Source: Methanothermobacter tenebrarum (lineage in GTDB: Archaea; Methanobacteriota; Methanobacteria; Methanobacteriales; DSM-23052). Taken from it: a stretch of DNA of 64,000 bases. Location: the NCBI RefSeq assembly GCF_023167465.1, contig NZ_AP025698.1, positions 248,001-312,000 on the forward strand, read 5' to 3'. The first letter of the stretch is position 1. Every line of letters begins with the position of its first letter. Positions 16,519-25,999 of the stretch are shown piece after piece. The notes below the pieces were generated by a model. It ran no database searches. It was not told where the DNA came from and saw nothing but the letters and a program-made list of their open reading frames with translations. The translations under genes were made by a program, and so were the position numbers.

Positions 16519-19052
16519 AATTCAAGTTTTAGTGTGACGATCTCGAATGGGTTCATGTGGACTTTAATGGATTCACCATCCAAGATGATCTCTTTTTCGA
16601 ATTCTTCATCTTTTTCTTCTAGCATGTTAACGGCTTCAACATTTTTAGGTTTTTTGAAGAATCTTAGACATGCTCTTGTATTTTTTCCAGTGGCCTCATA
16701 GAATCTTAGTATTATATGGTTTTCTTCTTCCGATCTTTTAAGTGCTGTGAGTATGATATTGTCTGGTCTGATCCCCAGGAATGATTCTCTATTCTTATAT
16801 GCTCTTTTATCCGCTGATTGTAAGCCTATTAGTCCATAGTTGAATTCGTATCCCATCTTGTAGACTTTTGATTTCCTCCAGTCGCCCTTGTAGGGGTATA
16901 TTGAGTATTTGAATGTGTATTTTTTGAATTCCTTGGCATCTGGTACTGGTATTATGGGCCCTGCTTTACCATCGGTTGATAGTAGGTCCACTGATCTTAA
17001 TAGTGTTAGGTAGATGTTGCCGTCTCTTATTTCATGTTCTGGGTTGCCTTGGTTTAGGAGTGCGATGCCTTTTCCGTTTTCTTCATAGGCTATCCATCGG
17101 AGTGATGGGGACACCCCTGAGGGTTTTTCCTTCCAATCGTCTGCTGCGAAGTAGTATTGGCCTGTTTTCCTCTTGATGGCCCCGAATTGTGTTTCGGAGT
17201 TGTATGTGGGGTTGGTGAAGGGTGTTTCGAAGATTACTCGTATTCTTGTCCTGGGGTGCTTGTTTTCTAATTTTATTTCGAAGTCTATCCGTGGAATGTC
17301 CCTGTAGACTGTTATCCTTTTGGTGCAGGTTAGGAATTTGTGCCGCCAGATCTTGGGTTTCCATTTTTTTGTTAGGCGGTAGGGCCATCTAAGGGAATAA
17401 TAGTTAACTTTGACTTCTATTACTTTTCTAAGATCTGACCCTCCTATGCGGATGTCTTTGACCCTGAAGGCCCCGTATTTTATCCCCTTGCTTGATTCTC
17501 TTTTCAGGGCTTCTTTTAATCCTTCTCTGTGATTGTATAGGTCTCCTATTTCCTCTTCGAGTATTATTTCATTGCCTTTGAGGATTTCTTCCCCGTCCAT
17601 TTTAATTTTGATCAGCCCGTTCTTTGGGGAATATGATAATTCGAAGAATCTGTTCCTGATGGTATTATCAAGGACTTCTATGGTATCTTTTTGTGTTTTT
17701 TTCCTGTTTTCGAGGATCTTATATGTCCTGTAACCGAGTGGGGGTGTATCTGCTATGAAACCTATCTTGGCGGACTTTATCGACCCGTCGGCGTGTCTGG
17801 TCTCTTTTATTATTTCGATGTCTATTTCTTCCCATTCACTTTTTAGGCCGCTTATATTTTTTATTGTATTCTCTTCGAATTTTAAGTCGACTTCAACCCA
17901 ATTTTTGGAATCCCAGTTGAGGGGGTTATAGACTATTATATCCTTTTCTTGGCTTCCCTGGACTGTGATAGCCTCTAGAACTTTGGGTGTGAGTGTGGTG
18001 AGTTGTTGTTTGAGGAATTTTATATTTTGTTTAACTTCTTCGTATACTTCATCGACTCCCGTGCCGGGGGCTACGTCGTGGAATGCTAAGAATAGGAGTT
18101 TTTTCCAGCATTCATAGAGTTCTTCTGGATAGTGATTGTCTATGAGGGATTTTATGGTTGAGAATCTTTCGAAGGTGTTTAACCAGTTTTCATATTTTCT
18201 TAGGCTTTTTTTTATCCAGATCCTTGTTGATGCCACATCTGGGAATACTTCTGAATATTTTCCACTGTACATTTCACCTTTTCTGGTTGGGAGGTTCTTG
18301 GCGGATTTTTCCAGGTTTTTGAAGAAATCTTTGGATGTTGATATTATCATCTTGGATTTTTTGTGTGTTTTGTTCCATTTTTTGACGACTTCTTCTGTGT
18401 TGGCTTGTGGCATTGTAACTCCGCTGCCTGATGGCATTAGTATGTGGTTGGTGGCTGCGAGTTCTTTTAATATTTTGAAGTTTTCTTCGAGTTTTTTGAA
18501 GTTTAGGCCTGCTCTGTAGCCTAGTGGCATGAAGTGTGTTAGTATTTTTGTTTTGTCGAGTGCTTCCCAGAGGAATTCTGATGGTTTGTTCTTTGGGGAG
18601 CCCCTTCTAAAGGCTAGGTATTTGTAGCCACATTTTCGGTATATTTGTGGGAGTTGGGCGTTTAATCCGAAGCTGTCGGCTTGCCACATGACTTCGACGT
18701 TTAGGTTGAATTTTTCTTTGAGGTATTTTTTGCCTATGAGTATTTCTCGTATTAGTGTTTCTTCTTGGGGTAGCGTGGTGTCTGCCATTAGGTATTCGCC
18801 GTCTGCTATTTCTATCCTTTCTTCTTTGATGTATTCTTTTATTTTATTGAATAATTCTGGGTATCTTCTCTCGATTTCTTCGAGGAGGTATGTTTGTTCT
18901 ATGAGGAATTTGTAGTCTTTGGATTTTTCCATGAGTTTTATCACGGCTTTGAGGATCATGTCAATATTTATATAGAAGTAGTCTTCTTTTGTGAAAACCC
19001 ATATTGCATCATAGTGTGTGTGTGGGATGAGGTGTATAATGCATTTTCTCAT
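16515..19052 (-). CDS. Glycoside hydrolase family 38 alpha-mannosidase-like protein
   Basis: An 845-residue GH38 protein. The metal-site motif HTHYDAIW (His11, His13, Asp15) and the nucleophile region WQADSFG (Asp126) are intact, followed by the long beta-sandwich of alpha-mannosidases. No signal peptide, so intracellular. It is the last gene of an operon after mpgS and mpgP (ATGA overlap with mpgP), which suggests the substrate is mannosylglycerate or its phosphate; E. coli MngB, a GH38 enzyme, hydrolyses mannosylglycerate. That substrate is inference; glycan trimming is the alternative. The frame is open 34 residues upstream, but that part is basic and overlaps mpgP. Confidence 0.85.
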   Translation of the reverse strand: MRKCIIHLIPHTHYDAIWVFTKEDYFYINIDMILKAVIKLMEKSKDYKFLIEQTYLLEEIERRYPELFNKIKEYIKEERIEIADGEYLMADTTLPQEETLIREILIGKKYLKEKFNLNVEVMWQADSFGLNAQLPQIYRKCGYKYLAFRRGSPKNKPSEFLWEALDKTKILTHFMPLGYRAGLNFKKLEENFKILKELAATNHILMPSGSGVTMPQANTEEVVKKWNKTHKKSKMIISTSKDFFKNLEKSAKNLPTRKGEMYSGKYSEVFPDVASTRIWIKKSLRKYENWLNTFERFSTIKSLIDNHYPEELYECWKKLLFLAFHDVAPGTGVDEVYEEVKQNIKFLKQQLTTLTPKVLEAITVQGSQEKDIIVYNPLNWDSKNWVEVDLKFEENTIKNISGLKSEWEEIDIEIIKETRHADGSIKSAKIGFIADTPPLGYRTYKILENRKKTQKDTIEVLDNTIRNRFFELSYSPKNGLIKIKMDGEEILKGNEIILEEEIGDLYNHREGLKEALKRESSKGIKYGAFRVKDIRIGGSDLRKVIEVKVNYYSLRWPYRLTKKWKPKIWRHKFLTCTKRITVYRDIPRIDFEIKLENKHPRTRIRVIFETPFTNPTYNSETQFGAIKRKTGQYYFAADDWKEKPSGVSPSLRWIAYEENGKGIALLNQGNPEHEIRDGNIYLTLLRSVDLLSTDGKAGPIIPVPDAKEFKKYTFKYSIYPYKGDWRKSKVYKMGYEFNYGLIGLQSADKRAYKNRESFLGIRPDNIILTALKRSEEENHIILRFYEATGKNTRACLRFFKKPKNVEAVNMLEEKDEEFEKEIILDGESIKVHMNPFEIVTLKLEF

Positions 19053-19834
19053 TTTATTCCACCTTTGAGGACGAATTTTTTTATGGCTTCCGCCCATCCT
19101 TTGGGTCCGGCGCCCTTTGCATGGTAGAGGTTTTTCACGTCTAATTCGGCCCATTTGCCATTGTATCCTTTTACTAGTATTGGAGTGTCCACGGCTTTTA
19201 GGAGTGGTTTGTCGGTGTATGAGTCGCCTAGGCCTATTGTTTTGATCTTTTCATGTTCTTCCTTGTAGAATCTTGTGAGGATTTTGATGGCTTTACCTTT
19301 ATCGGCTCCTTTGCCAAAGACGTGGATGAACCTGCCCCCTATTTCGACGTTGAATTTTCTTTTCAGTTTTTCCAATCCTCTATTGTCGTATTCTATGATT
19401 GTTTCGCTGAATTCTCTGTCCTTGGCGAGTTTGGCCTCATGGATGCTTAGGCCTGTTACCTGGGCGATTTCTTCGGGTGTCATGTCCTGGTAGCCTATTA
19501 TCTTATATCCTTTTTTTTGCAGGTTTTGGATTTCTTTGATTATATTTTCAAGTTTTGTGCCTAGGATGATAACCTCGTAGTCGTTTATTGGTTGGCCTTT
19601 TGTTTCTTTGAAGTATCCTCTGGGGATGTAGATTGCTGATCCATCCTCTACAATGAATGGATGGTATATTCCCATTTCTTCCCTTATTTTCTCCTGTTCT
19701 CTCCGAGTTTTAGCCGAACAAAAAATGATGGGTATTTTCACCTCTTTCAGTTCTCTGAGGACTTCTTTGGCTTCCCTGTAGGAGTATTCCTTGTCTAATA
19801 GGGTGTTGTCCAGGTCTGTGAAGATGATATACAA
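19049..19834 (-). CDS. mpgP: Mannosyl-3-phosphoglycerate phosphatase
   Basis: A 261-residue HAD-superfamily phosphatase. Motif I is FTDLDNTLLD (Asp7 nucleophile, Asp9), motif II lies in IIFCSAKTR, and motif III/IV is GKGADKGKAIKIL followed by TIGLGDSYTDKPLL. The family removes the phosphate from mannosyl-3-phosphoglycerate to give the compatible solute mannosylglycerate. The assignment is strengthened by mpgS seven bases upstream. A general sugar phosphatase would be the alternative without this neighbour. Confidence 0.88.
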   Translation of the reverse strand: MYIIFTDLDNTLLDKEYSYREAKEVLRELKEVKIPIIFCSAKTRREQEKIREEMGIYHPFIVEDGSAIYIPRGYFKETKGQPINDYEVIILGTKLENIIKEIQNLQKKGYKIIGYQDMTPEEIAQVTGLSIHEAKLAKDREFSETIIEYDNRGLEKLKRKFNVEIGGRFIHVFGKGADKGKAIKILTRFYKEEHEKIKTIGLGDSYTDKPLLKAVDTPILVKGYNGKWAELDVKNLYHAKGAGPKGWAEAIKKFVLKGGIK

Positions 19835-19841
19835 TGGGGGT

Positions 19842-20975
19842 TCACCTCAATTCCATGAAAATATCAGACTCTCTCTTTACGGAATTTATAAAACCTTTGG
19901 CTTTAATATCCTTGATTGGGGGTATTATAATATTCTTGGGTGGTTTATCATCCTCTAGGATGTTTCTGGCCTTTAATTCTTTTATTATTTTTTCTTGTAT
20001 GCTTCTGGTGGATAGTCTACTATGGTAGATGGTGGATAATGAACTGAGTATCATATCATTGATGTGGTCTTCGCCCTTGTTTTCATGCACATGTGAACTT
20101 AGAGTTTCTATCTGAAATACTTCAATCCCCTCCTTGACATCCAGGTCACCTGCGGATTCTAGCATGTGGATCAACTGGTAGGGTTCAAATGAATAACCAG
20201 CTGCATATGATAATCTTTCGGCCAGTTTCATGCTCATAGCATGCTCTCCGGCATTCCCAGTCTTTATAATACTGGTTTCATATCCTAATCGGCTGCTTAG
20301 AAGCAAATTCAAGTACTTGTTCGTGATCCTTGATACACGACCCCACTTTTCAAGGCGTAATTTATCACCTACAGCCTTTGGTTTATACCTCCACAATAGT
20401 CTGACCATTGAATAGGGGGTTTTTGACATTGCAATTCCAATGGCAAAATCGAGAACATATTCATAGATTGATGTTGGCATGTAATTGTCGGCGTCAACAA
20501 AGCCGACATATTTTCTTCCAAGGCATTTATTTATTATAAGTCCGAGGATCAACCCCTCCCCTTTACCATCCCTTACCAGTCCGTTGTCAAGTATATTTGT
20601 ATATCCAATATCATTTAGTGCGTGGCCGATAGTAGGATCTTTCTGATGTGCGAAGATTATAGGGGCTCCTGTCATCCTATGAAAATCTTCTATAACCTTC
20701 ATTTCTTTTTCGCATTTTTCCCTGTCACTATCCGAGATTACTATTATATTACAATCAGCGGGTATTGAACGGATCACACTATCAAATAATATTGTATTCT
20801 CATTTTTGATAGGTACTATAATAGAGAAATCTTTGAGGATATGATTGAGACTCTCCTTTGGAAAGTTAAGGGCGGATAAGCTTGGAATCTTGGATTCTAA
20901 TCTGATTATACTCTGTGGATAATATACTTTGATGGGGCCTATGTTTTCAACGTTTTTAGGCGCCTCGACAAGCAT
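19842..20975 (-). CDS. mpgS: Mannosyl-3-phosphoglycerate synthase
   Basis: A 377-residue GT55 glycosyltransferase that makes mannosyl-3-phosphoglycerate from GDP-mannose and 3-phosphoglycerate. Recognisable parts are FSIIVPIKNENTILFD, the nucleotide-binding NIIVISDSDREKCE, the metal-binding GFVDADNYMP and the acceptor-side KTGNAGEHAMSMKLAERL. GGAGATG lies before the ATG. It heads mpgS-mpgP-GH38. Mannosylglycerate is well known from Thermococcales and Archaeoglobus; Methanothermobacter is better known for cyclic diphosphoglycerate. Confidence 0.9.
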   Translation of the reverse strand: MLVEAPKNVENIGPIKVYYPQSIIRLESKIPSLSALNFPKESLNHILKDFSIIVPIKNENTILFDSVIRSIPADCNIIVISDSDREKCEKEMKVIEDFHRMTGAPIIFAHQKDPTIGHALNDIGYTNILDNGLVRDGKGEGLILGLIINKCLGRKYVGFVDADNYMPTSIYEYVLDFAIGIAMSKTPYSMVRLLWRYKPKAVGDKLRLEKWGRVSRITNKYLNLLLSSRLGYETSIIKTGNAGEHAMSMKLAERLSYAAGYSFEPYQLIHMLESAGDLDVKEGIEVFQIETLSSHVHENKGEDHINDMILSSLSTIYHSRLSTRSIQEKIIKELKARNILEDDKPPKNIIIPPIKDIKAKGFINSVKRESDIFMELR

Positions 20976-21231
20976 GGTAACATCTCCTTTCTAAATATTA
21001 TTGTTAGGGGGATGGTATAAAATTTTTCCCAAAAAAATGAGGATTTAGATAGGTCTACGAGTGTGTCCCCCCTTTGGTTGGGGCGAGTATTAGAAAAATA
21101 TTATGTGAAAAGGGTGTAATTTTTAGTGTGTGGGGGGCTGATTAGAGTTGAAAGACCACATGGTGATGGGATCAGGAGGGTGAGTTTTTAGCATGGGTAT
21201 GGGGGTGGGTATGAGAGAATTTTAGGAGGTT

Positions 21232-22767
21232 TCATGGCCAGGTTACTATTGAGGGGATTTCAACTTTTTCTATCCGGTTTTTTATTAGTTCTGGCCAGTT
21301 TTCGGCTTCGAAGCCTTTCTGTGCGAGGAATCCGAAAACCCATCTTGTGAGGCCTATGCCCGTGCATCCTGTCCATATTTTTTCTCCGTGGGCTTCTTTT
21401 ATTGAGAATCCTTCTATGAAGTGTGTTCCATGCACGTTAGCTGATATGACTGCGACGCCTTTTTCTTCTCTGGGTAGTGTTATTCTCATTTCATATTTTG
21501 GTATGTCTGGGAATTCTATGCCTCTTTCTTCGATTTTTCGCCCTTCTAGGTAGAATGGGTCGTCTCCGATTTCGGTGTACCATTCGAGTTCGAGTTCATC
21601 TGATAGTTTCTGTGAGAGTTTGACGGTTTGGTCTCTTATTTTTTCGGTCTGTTCTGGTGTTCCGAGCCAGACTAGTTCTATTCGTTGGAATTCGTGGACT
21701 CTGTCGAGTCCTTTAGCGCCTCCGGCTTCCCATCGGTAGGTCCATCCGCTGCGATCGTAGAATTTTATTGGTAGACTTTTTTTGTCTACTATTTCATGTG
21801 CTAGGAACTGGTAGAATGGTTCGCATTGGGCTGGTGCGATAACATATCCAGGGTCCTTGATGCCCTTTTTAAGAAGGTCTATTGGTATCTCTTTTTTTAT
21901 TAGGAGTCCTTTTTTGAATTTTTCGAAGGTTTCGGGGTCTCTGCGCGGGGCGTTACAATAGTACATGCCTTCTGGCAGTCCTTCGAGGTATCTCATTTTT
22001 TGCATTATGGGTAGTGGTATGAGTTTTGGGAATAGGCATTCTTGGAATTTTAGCGGTTTTATGATTTTTTGGATTACAAGTTCTTCGAGGGTCCTGTGGA
22101 GGGCTGTGATTGGTGGTGTGTAGAACCATTGTCCTCTCCCTGGGAATTTTTTAACCCATCCACGTTTCATAGCCTCCTCTGTGGGGTCTCCGGTGAATAG
22201 TGGCTTGTAGGGTCTGCTTTTTGCTATTATCTCACCGGGTTTTGCCTTTGTAACCTTCACTGTTAGGTCTTCTTCAAATTCTAGGAGGTTTTGGACTTGT
22301 TTAACTACACGGTCGACTACATGTCTTCTAAGTTCTTTTTCATCTAATGGTTTGAAATGGATTTTTAGGGTGTTTTCTTCGATTTCTAGCGTGTCTACGA
22401 AGGGTAATTCTCTGATTTCATCTAATTTTTCCCCGGGGACGTCTTGGGGTATTGTTGTGGTGAAGGTATAATCGTCCACGACCATTTTACGGATCCCGAT
22501 ATGATATTCTGGTCCTAGTAATTGTGTTAATGGTTTTTTGAGTCTTAGGAGTCCGTCATGGGCCCTCACCCTCCTACCTGATACTATTTTCAGTTGGATT
22601 TCTTTGTCTTTGATCTCCCATTGGGTTATCTTTGAAGCCTCTTTCTCATCCTTTGAACCCCTCAATAGCAGGTCTTTGTTGGCTTTTTCTATGAACTCTT
22701 TTATCTTTTCTGTTGCGGGTGATGCGTTTTTGTTGAGGATTATTCTCCCTTTGAGTTTAAATTTCAT
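21232..22767 (-). CDS. serS: Seryl-tRNA synthetase, atypical methanogen type 2
   Basis: A 511-residue class II synthetase of the rare SerS2 type found mainly in methanogens. It has a distinctive N-terminal tRNA-binding domain of about 165 residues, then the catalytic core. The active-site zinc ligands expected for this type are visible as APAQCEPFYQF and WTGCTGIGL, and class II motif 2 in YDRSGWTYRWEAGGAKGLDR. Motif 3 is at GIGLTRWVFG. Five bases separate it from pcc1 upstream, so they share a message. A prolyl- or threonyl-tRNA synthetase reading is excluded by the overall layout. Confidence 0.92.
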   Translation of the reverse strand: MKFKLKGRIILNKNASPATEKIKEFIEKANKDLLLRGSKDEKEASKITQWEIKDKEIQLKIVSGRRVRAHDGLLRLKKPLTQLLGPEYHIGIRKMVVDDYTFTTTIPQDVPGEKLDEIRELPFVDTLEIEENTLKIHFKPLDEKELRRHVVDRVVKQVQNLLEFEEDLTVKVTKAKPGEIIAKSRPYKPLFTGDPTEEAMKRGWVKKFPGRGQWFYTPPITALHRTLEELVIQKIIKPLKFQECLFPKLIPLPIMQKMRYLEGLPEGMYYCNAPRRDPETFEKFKKGLLIKKEIPIDLLKKGIKDPGYVIAPAQCEPFYQFLAHEIVDKKSLPIKFYDRSGWTYRWEAGGAKGLDRVHEFQRIELVWLGTPEQTEKIRDQTVKLSQKLSDELELEWYTEIGDDPFYLEGRKIEERGIEFPDIPKYEMRITLPREEKGVAVISANVHGTHFIEGFSIKEAHGEKIWTGCTGIGLTRWVFGFLAQKGFEAENWPELIKNRIEKVEIPSIVTWP

Positions 22768-22772
22768 CTAAA

Positions 22773-22988
22773 TCACCATATTTTTTCGATTATCATCTCA
22801 GAGACTAATAGATCGTCGATGCTGCGACGTATACTGCCTATGGATTCACTTTCTAGCTTGAATATTATGCTCTTGCCTATTATCTTACCATCTATGAAAC
22901 CTCGATTGTCTGGTTCAAGGGCCTTGAAGGTTATCCGGGCAGTTTTATTGTCCTTGTAATCTAATCTGATTTTTGTTTTTATGATCAT
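22773..22988 (-). CDS. pcc1: KEOPS complex subunit Pcc1
   Basis: A small protein of 71 residues starting MIIKTKIRLDY. Pcc1 is the dimerising subunit of the KEOPS complex, which makes N6-threonylcarbamoyladenosine in tRNA. The family pattern is visible: a first strand, then KALEPDNRGFIDGKI, a second strand with IIFKLESESIGSIRRSIDDLL and a C-terminal helix. The frame is open 57 residues farther upstream, but that part is unlike Pcc1 and runs into the promoter region of rpl10e; GGTAGG precedes the chosen ATG. Confidence 0.8.
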   Translation of the reverse strand: MIIKTKIRLDYKDNKTARITFKALEPDNRGFIDGKIIGKSIIFKLESESIGSIRRSIDDLLVSEMIIEKIW

Positions 22989-23185
22989 ACGGATCCTACC
23001 GAGAGTGTAGGCTGTTGTCTGATACTCCCCCCATTCTGTGGGGGGTGTCCTAGTGTGGGGTATCTTCAAATTGTAACCTAAAAAATTATTTGGTGGTTTA
23101 TGGGATAAAAGTTTATTAAGGGAAGTGGAGAAATTCAATTGATAAGGTATTATCTTCATATAAAATATAAAGGAGGATTATTATT

Positions 23186-23668
23186 ATGGTTCGTGCATAT
23201 ACTAGACGTGAGTATATTAGGAAGATTCCTGGGGTGAAGATAGTCCAGTATGATATGGGGAATCTTTCAGGTTCTTTTCCTTTATCTTTAAGTTTAGCCG
23301 TTAAAGCTCCTGCCCAGATCACACATAATGCACTTGAGGCTGCTAGGATAGCCTCAAACAGGTACATGCAGAGAAGGGCTGGTAGGATGGGCTATCACTT
23401 GAAGATTAGAGTCTATCCACACCATATCATAAGAGAGAATCCAATGGCCACAGGTGCCGGGGCTGACCGTGTACAGGATGGTATGAGGAAGGCCTTTGGT
23501 AAACCAGTAAGTTCTGTTGCACTAGTCAAGAAAAACCAGAGGATAATAACAATTGAAACCAATAAGAGAAACTTCAAGGATGCTAAAGAGGCTCTTAGGA
23601 GAGCTGCGATGAAGTTACCAGTACCATGCAGGATAATAATCGACAGAGGAGAAGAACTTATCAAATAA
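23186..23668 (+). CDS. rpl10e: 50S ribosomal protein L10e (uL16)
   Basis: A 160-residue L10e, the archaeal uL16, located near the peptidyl-transferase centre of the large subunit. Hallmarks are the start MVRAYTRREYIRKIPG, RMGYHLKIRVYPHHIIRENPM and the GADRVQDGMRKAFGKP loop region. Length is normal. AAGGAGG precedes the ATG. It is divergent from pcc1, and ppsA follows after 24 bases. Confidence 0.97.
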   Translation: MVRAYTRREYIRKIPGVKIVQYDMGNLSGSFPLSLSLAVKAPAQITHNALEAARIASNRYMQRRAGRMGYHLKIRVYPHHIIRENPMATGAGADRVQDGMRKAFGKPVSSVALVKKNQRIITIETNKRNFKDAKEALRRAAMKLPVPCRIIIDRGEELIK

Positions 23669-23692
23669 ACCTTCCACTTGTTTTGTGATAAT

Positions 23693-25972
23693 ATGAAGTT
23701 CGTGGCATTTTTCGAGGAACTCACCAAGGATGATGTGCTTATCGCTGGAGGTAAGGGGGCTAACCTTGGTGAATTAACCCATGCAGGCATACCAGTACCC
23801 CCAGGTTTTGTCGTGACATCCAAAACCTATGACAAGTTCATGAAGGACACTGGCTTGTTCCCAGAGGTCATGGGCTTGCTGGAGGATTTGGATGTTAATG
23901 ATACAAAGGAACTGCAAAGGGTCTCCAAGCAAATAAAAGATATTATAGTATCTGCTGAGGTGCCCGAGGACATACAGACCCTCATAATAGAATCCTATAA
24001 TGCTCTATGCCAGCGCATAGGCCGAGAGGATGTATATGTTGCTGTACGTTCATCCGCGACTGCGGAGGACTTGCCCGAGGCGTCATTCGCCGGTCAACAA
24101 GAGACCTTCCTCAACATAAAAGGGGCGGAGGACGTGCTAAAACATGTTCAGAAGTGTTGGGCTTCACTATTCGAAGCAAGGGCAATATTCTATAGGGAAC
24201 AGAACAACTTCGACCATGCGAAGGTTTCGATTGCGGTGGTTGTCCAGGAGATGGTGAACGCGGAAAAGGCAGGTGTAATGTTCACAGCACACCCCTCAAC
24301 AGGCGAGGACATCCTATTAATAGAAGCTTCATGGGGTCTGGGAGAGGCTGTGGTCTCAGGGGCGGTGACCCCAGACACCTACTCAGTTGACAAAGCCACA
24401 GGTGAACTTTTAAACTTCAAAATCGGTGAAAAAAATGTCATGTTCAAAAGGGAAGATGGTAAGACAGTGAAAGTCCCAGTACCAGATGATATGAAAGAAA
24501 AAAGAGTATTATCAGATGAGGAGATAACTAAACTTGCAGAGCTTGGAAGGAAAATCCACGAACATTATAAATTCCCCCAGGACACGGAATGGGCCATAGA
24601 AGAAGGAAAAGTATACATGTTACAATCAAGGCCAATTACAACATTAACAGAAATAGAAGCCCCAGAAAAAGAGGAAGTAGAGGAGAAGAAGATAATATTA
24701 AAGGGCCTGGGTGCTAGCCCGGGCCTGGCCTCTGGTAAGGTTAAAATAATACGTGATATAGATGAACTTGACAAGATACAGACAGGGGACATACTCGTAA
24801 CAGTGATGACCACACCAGATATGGTGCCCGCGATGAGAAGAGCCAGCGGCATCCTAACAGATGAAGGAGGCGTCACATGTCATGCTTCCATAGTTTCAAG
24901 GGAGCTTGGCATACCCTGTATAGTTGGGACCGGTGACGCAACCCGCAAAGTAAAAGACAACCAACTTATAACAATGGATGGTACAAAGGGTCTAGTATAT
25001 GAGGGAGAGATCGCAGCACCCAAAGAAGAGGAGGAGAAGGTGATAGGGGAAATCCCACCAGAGGCCCCATTACTCACTGTTACAGAGGTTAAAGTTAATG
25101 TAAGCATGCCAGAGGCTGCTAAGAAGGCGGCTTCCACTGGAGCCGATGGGGTGGGACTCCTAAGAACGGAACATATGATGTTAACACCCGGAGTCCACCC
25201 AAAGAAGTTCATAAAGGATGGGAAAGAGGAAGAACTCATTAAAATATTAGTTGAGAATATTATGAAGGTTGCGGATGCATTCTATCCCAAACCCGTATGG
25301 TATAGGACACTGGATGCTCCCACAGATGAGTTCAAAACATTGGAAGGCGGGGAAGACGAACCATACGAGCACAATCCAATGTTAGGCTGGAGGGGTATCA
25401 GAAGGGAACTTGACGAGCCTGAGATCCTAAAAGCCGAGTTCAAAGCCATTAAAAGGTTGCGGGAGAAAGGATACACTAACATTGGTATAATGATACCCCT
25501 TGTACAACACCCAGATGAGCTGAGGAGGGCCAAGGAGATTGCAGAGGAGGTCGGTCTCAAACCACACCGGGACGTTGAATTCGGTATAATGGTTGAGACC
25601 CCAGCCGCCGCATTAATAATCGAGGATTTCATAGATGTGGGAGTAGACTTCGTAAGCTTCGGTACAAACGACCTGACACAATACACCCTTGCAATTGATA
25701 GGAACAATGAACTGGTAGCCGACCTTTACACTGAAGGACACCCAGCAGTCATGAAACTCGTAGAAAGGGTTATAAAAAAGTGCAGGGAAGCCGGTGTCAA
25801 GACAAGCATATGCGGCCAAGCAGGGAGCATACCATGGATAGTTGAAAGATTAGTCGAACTTGGAATTGACAGTGTATCAGCCAATACAGATGCAGTTGGG
25901 GAAGTCCGCAGGACGGTTGCACGGGTGGAGCAAAAGATCATGTTAAAAGCGGCGAGAAAACTACTAGGATAA
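23693..25972 (+). CDS. ppsA: Phosphoenolpyruvate synthase
   Basis: A 759-residue PEP synthase, which makes PEP from pyruvate and ATP for gluconeogenesis in autotrophs. The N-terminal ATP-grasp domain carries VAVRSSATAEDLPEASFAGQQ; the central swivelling domain has the phosphohistidine site GGVTCHASIVSRELGIPCI; the C-terminal PEP-binding barrel has SFGTNDLTQYTL and the catalytic cysteine region SICGQAGS. A TTG five codons upstream could extend the frame, but the ATG is preferred. Confidence 0.96.
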   Translation: MKFVAFFEELTKDDVLIAGGKGANLGELTHAGIPVPPGFVVTSKTYDKFMKDTGLFPEVMGLLEDLDVNDTKELQRVSKQIKDIIVSAEVPEDIQTLIIESYNALCQRIGREDVYVAVRSSATAEDLPEASFAGQQETFLNIKGAEDVLKHVQKCWASLFEARAIFYREQNNFDHAKVSIAVVVQEMVNAEKAGVMFTAHPSTGEDILLIEASWGLGEAVVSGAVTPDTYSVDKATGELLNFKIGEKNVMFKREDGKTVKVPVPDDMKEKRVLSDEEITKLAELGRKIHEHYKFPQDTEWAIEEGKVYMLQSRPITTLTEIEAPEKEEVEEKKIILKGLGASPGLASGKVKIIRDIDELDKIQTGDILVTVMTTPDMVPAMRRASGILTDEGGVTCHASIVSRELGIPCIVGTGDATRKVKDNQLITMDGTKGLVYEGEIAAPKEEEEKVIGEIPPEAPLLTVTEVKVNVSMPEAAKKAASTGADGVGLLRTEHMMLTPGVHPKKFIKDGKEEELIKILVENIMKVADAFYPKPVWYRTLDAPTDEFKTLEGGEDEPYEHNPMLGWRGIRRELDEPEILKAEFKAIKRLREKGYTNIGIMIPLVQHPDELRRAKEIAEEVGLKPHRDVEFGIMVETPAAALIIEDFIDVGVDFVSFGTNDLTQYTLAIDRNNELVADLYTEGHPAVMKLVERVIKKCREAGVKTSICGQAGSIPWIVERLVELGIDSVSANTDAVGEVRRTVARVEQKIMLKAARKLLG

Positions 25973-25999
25973 AAGTTTCCTATTTTTTCCTTTTGGGTC

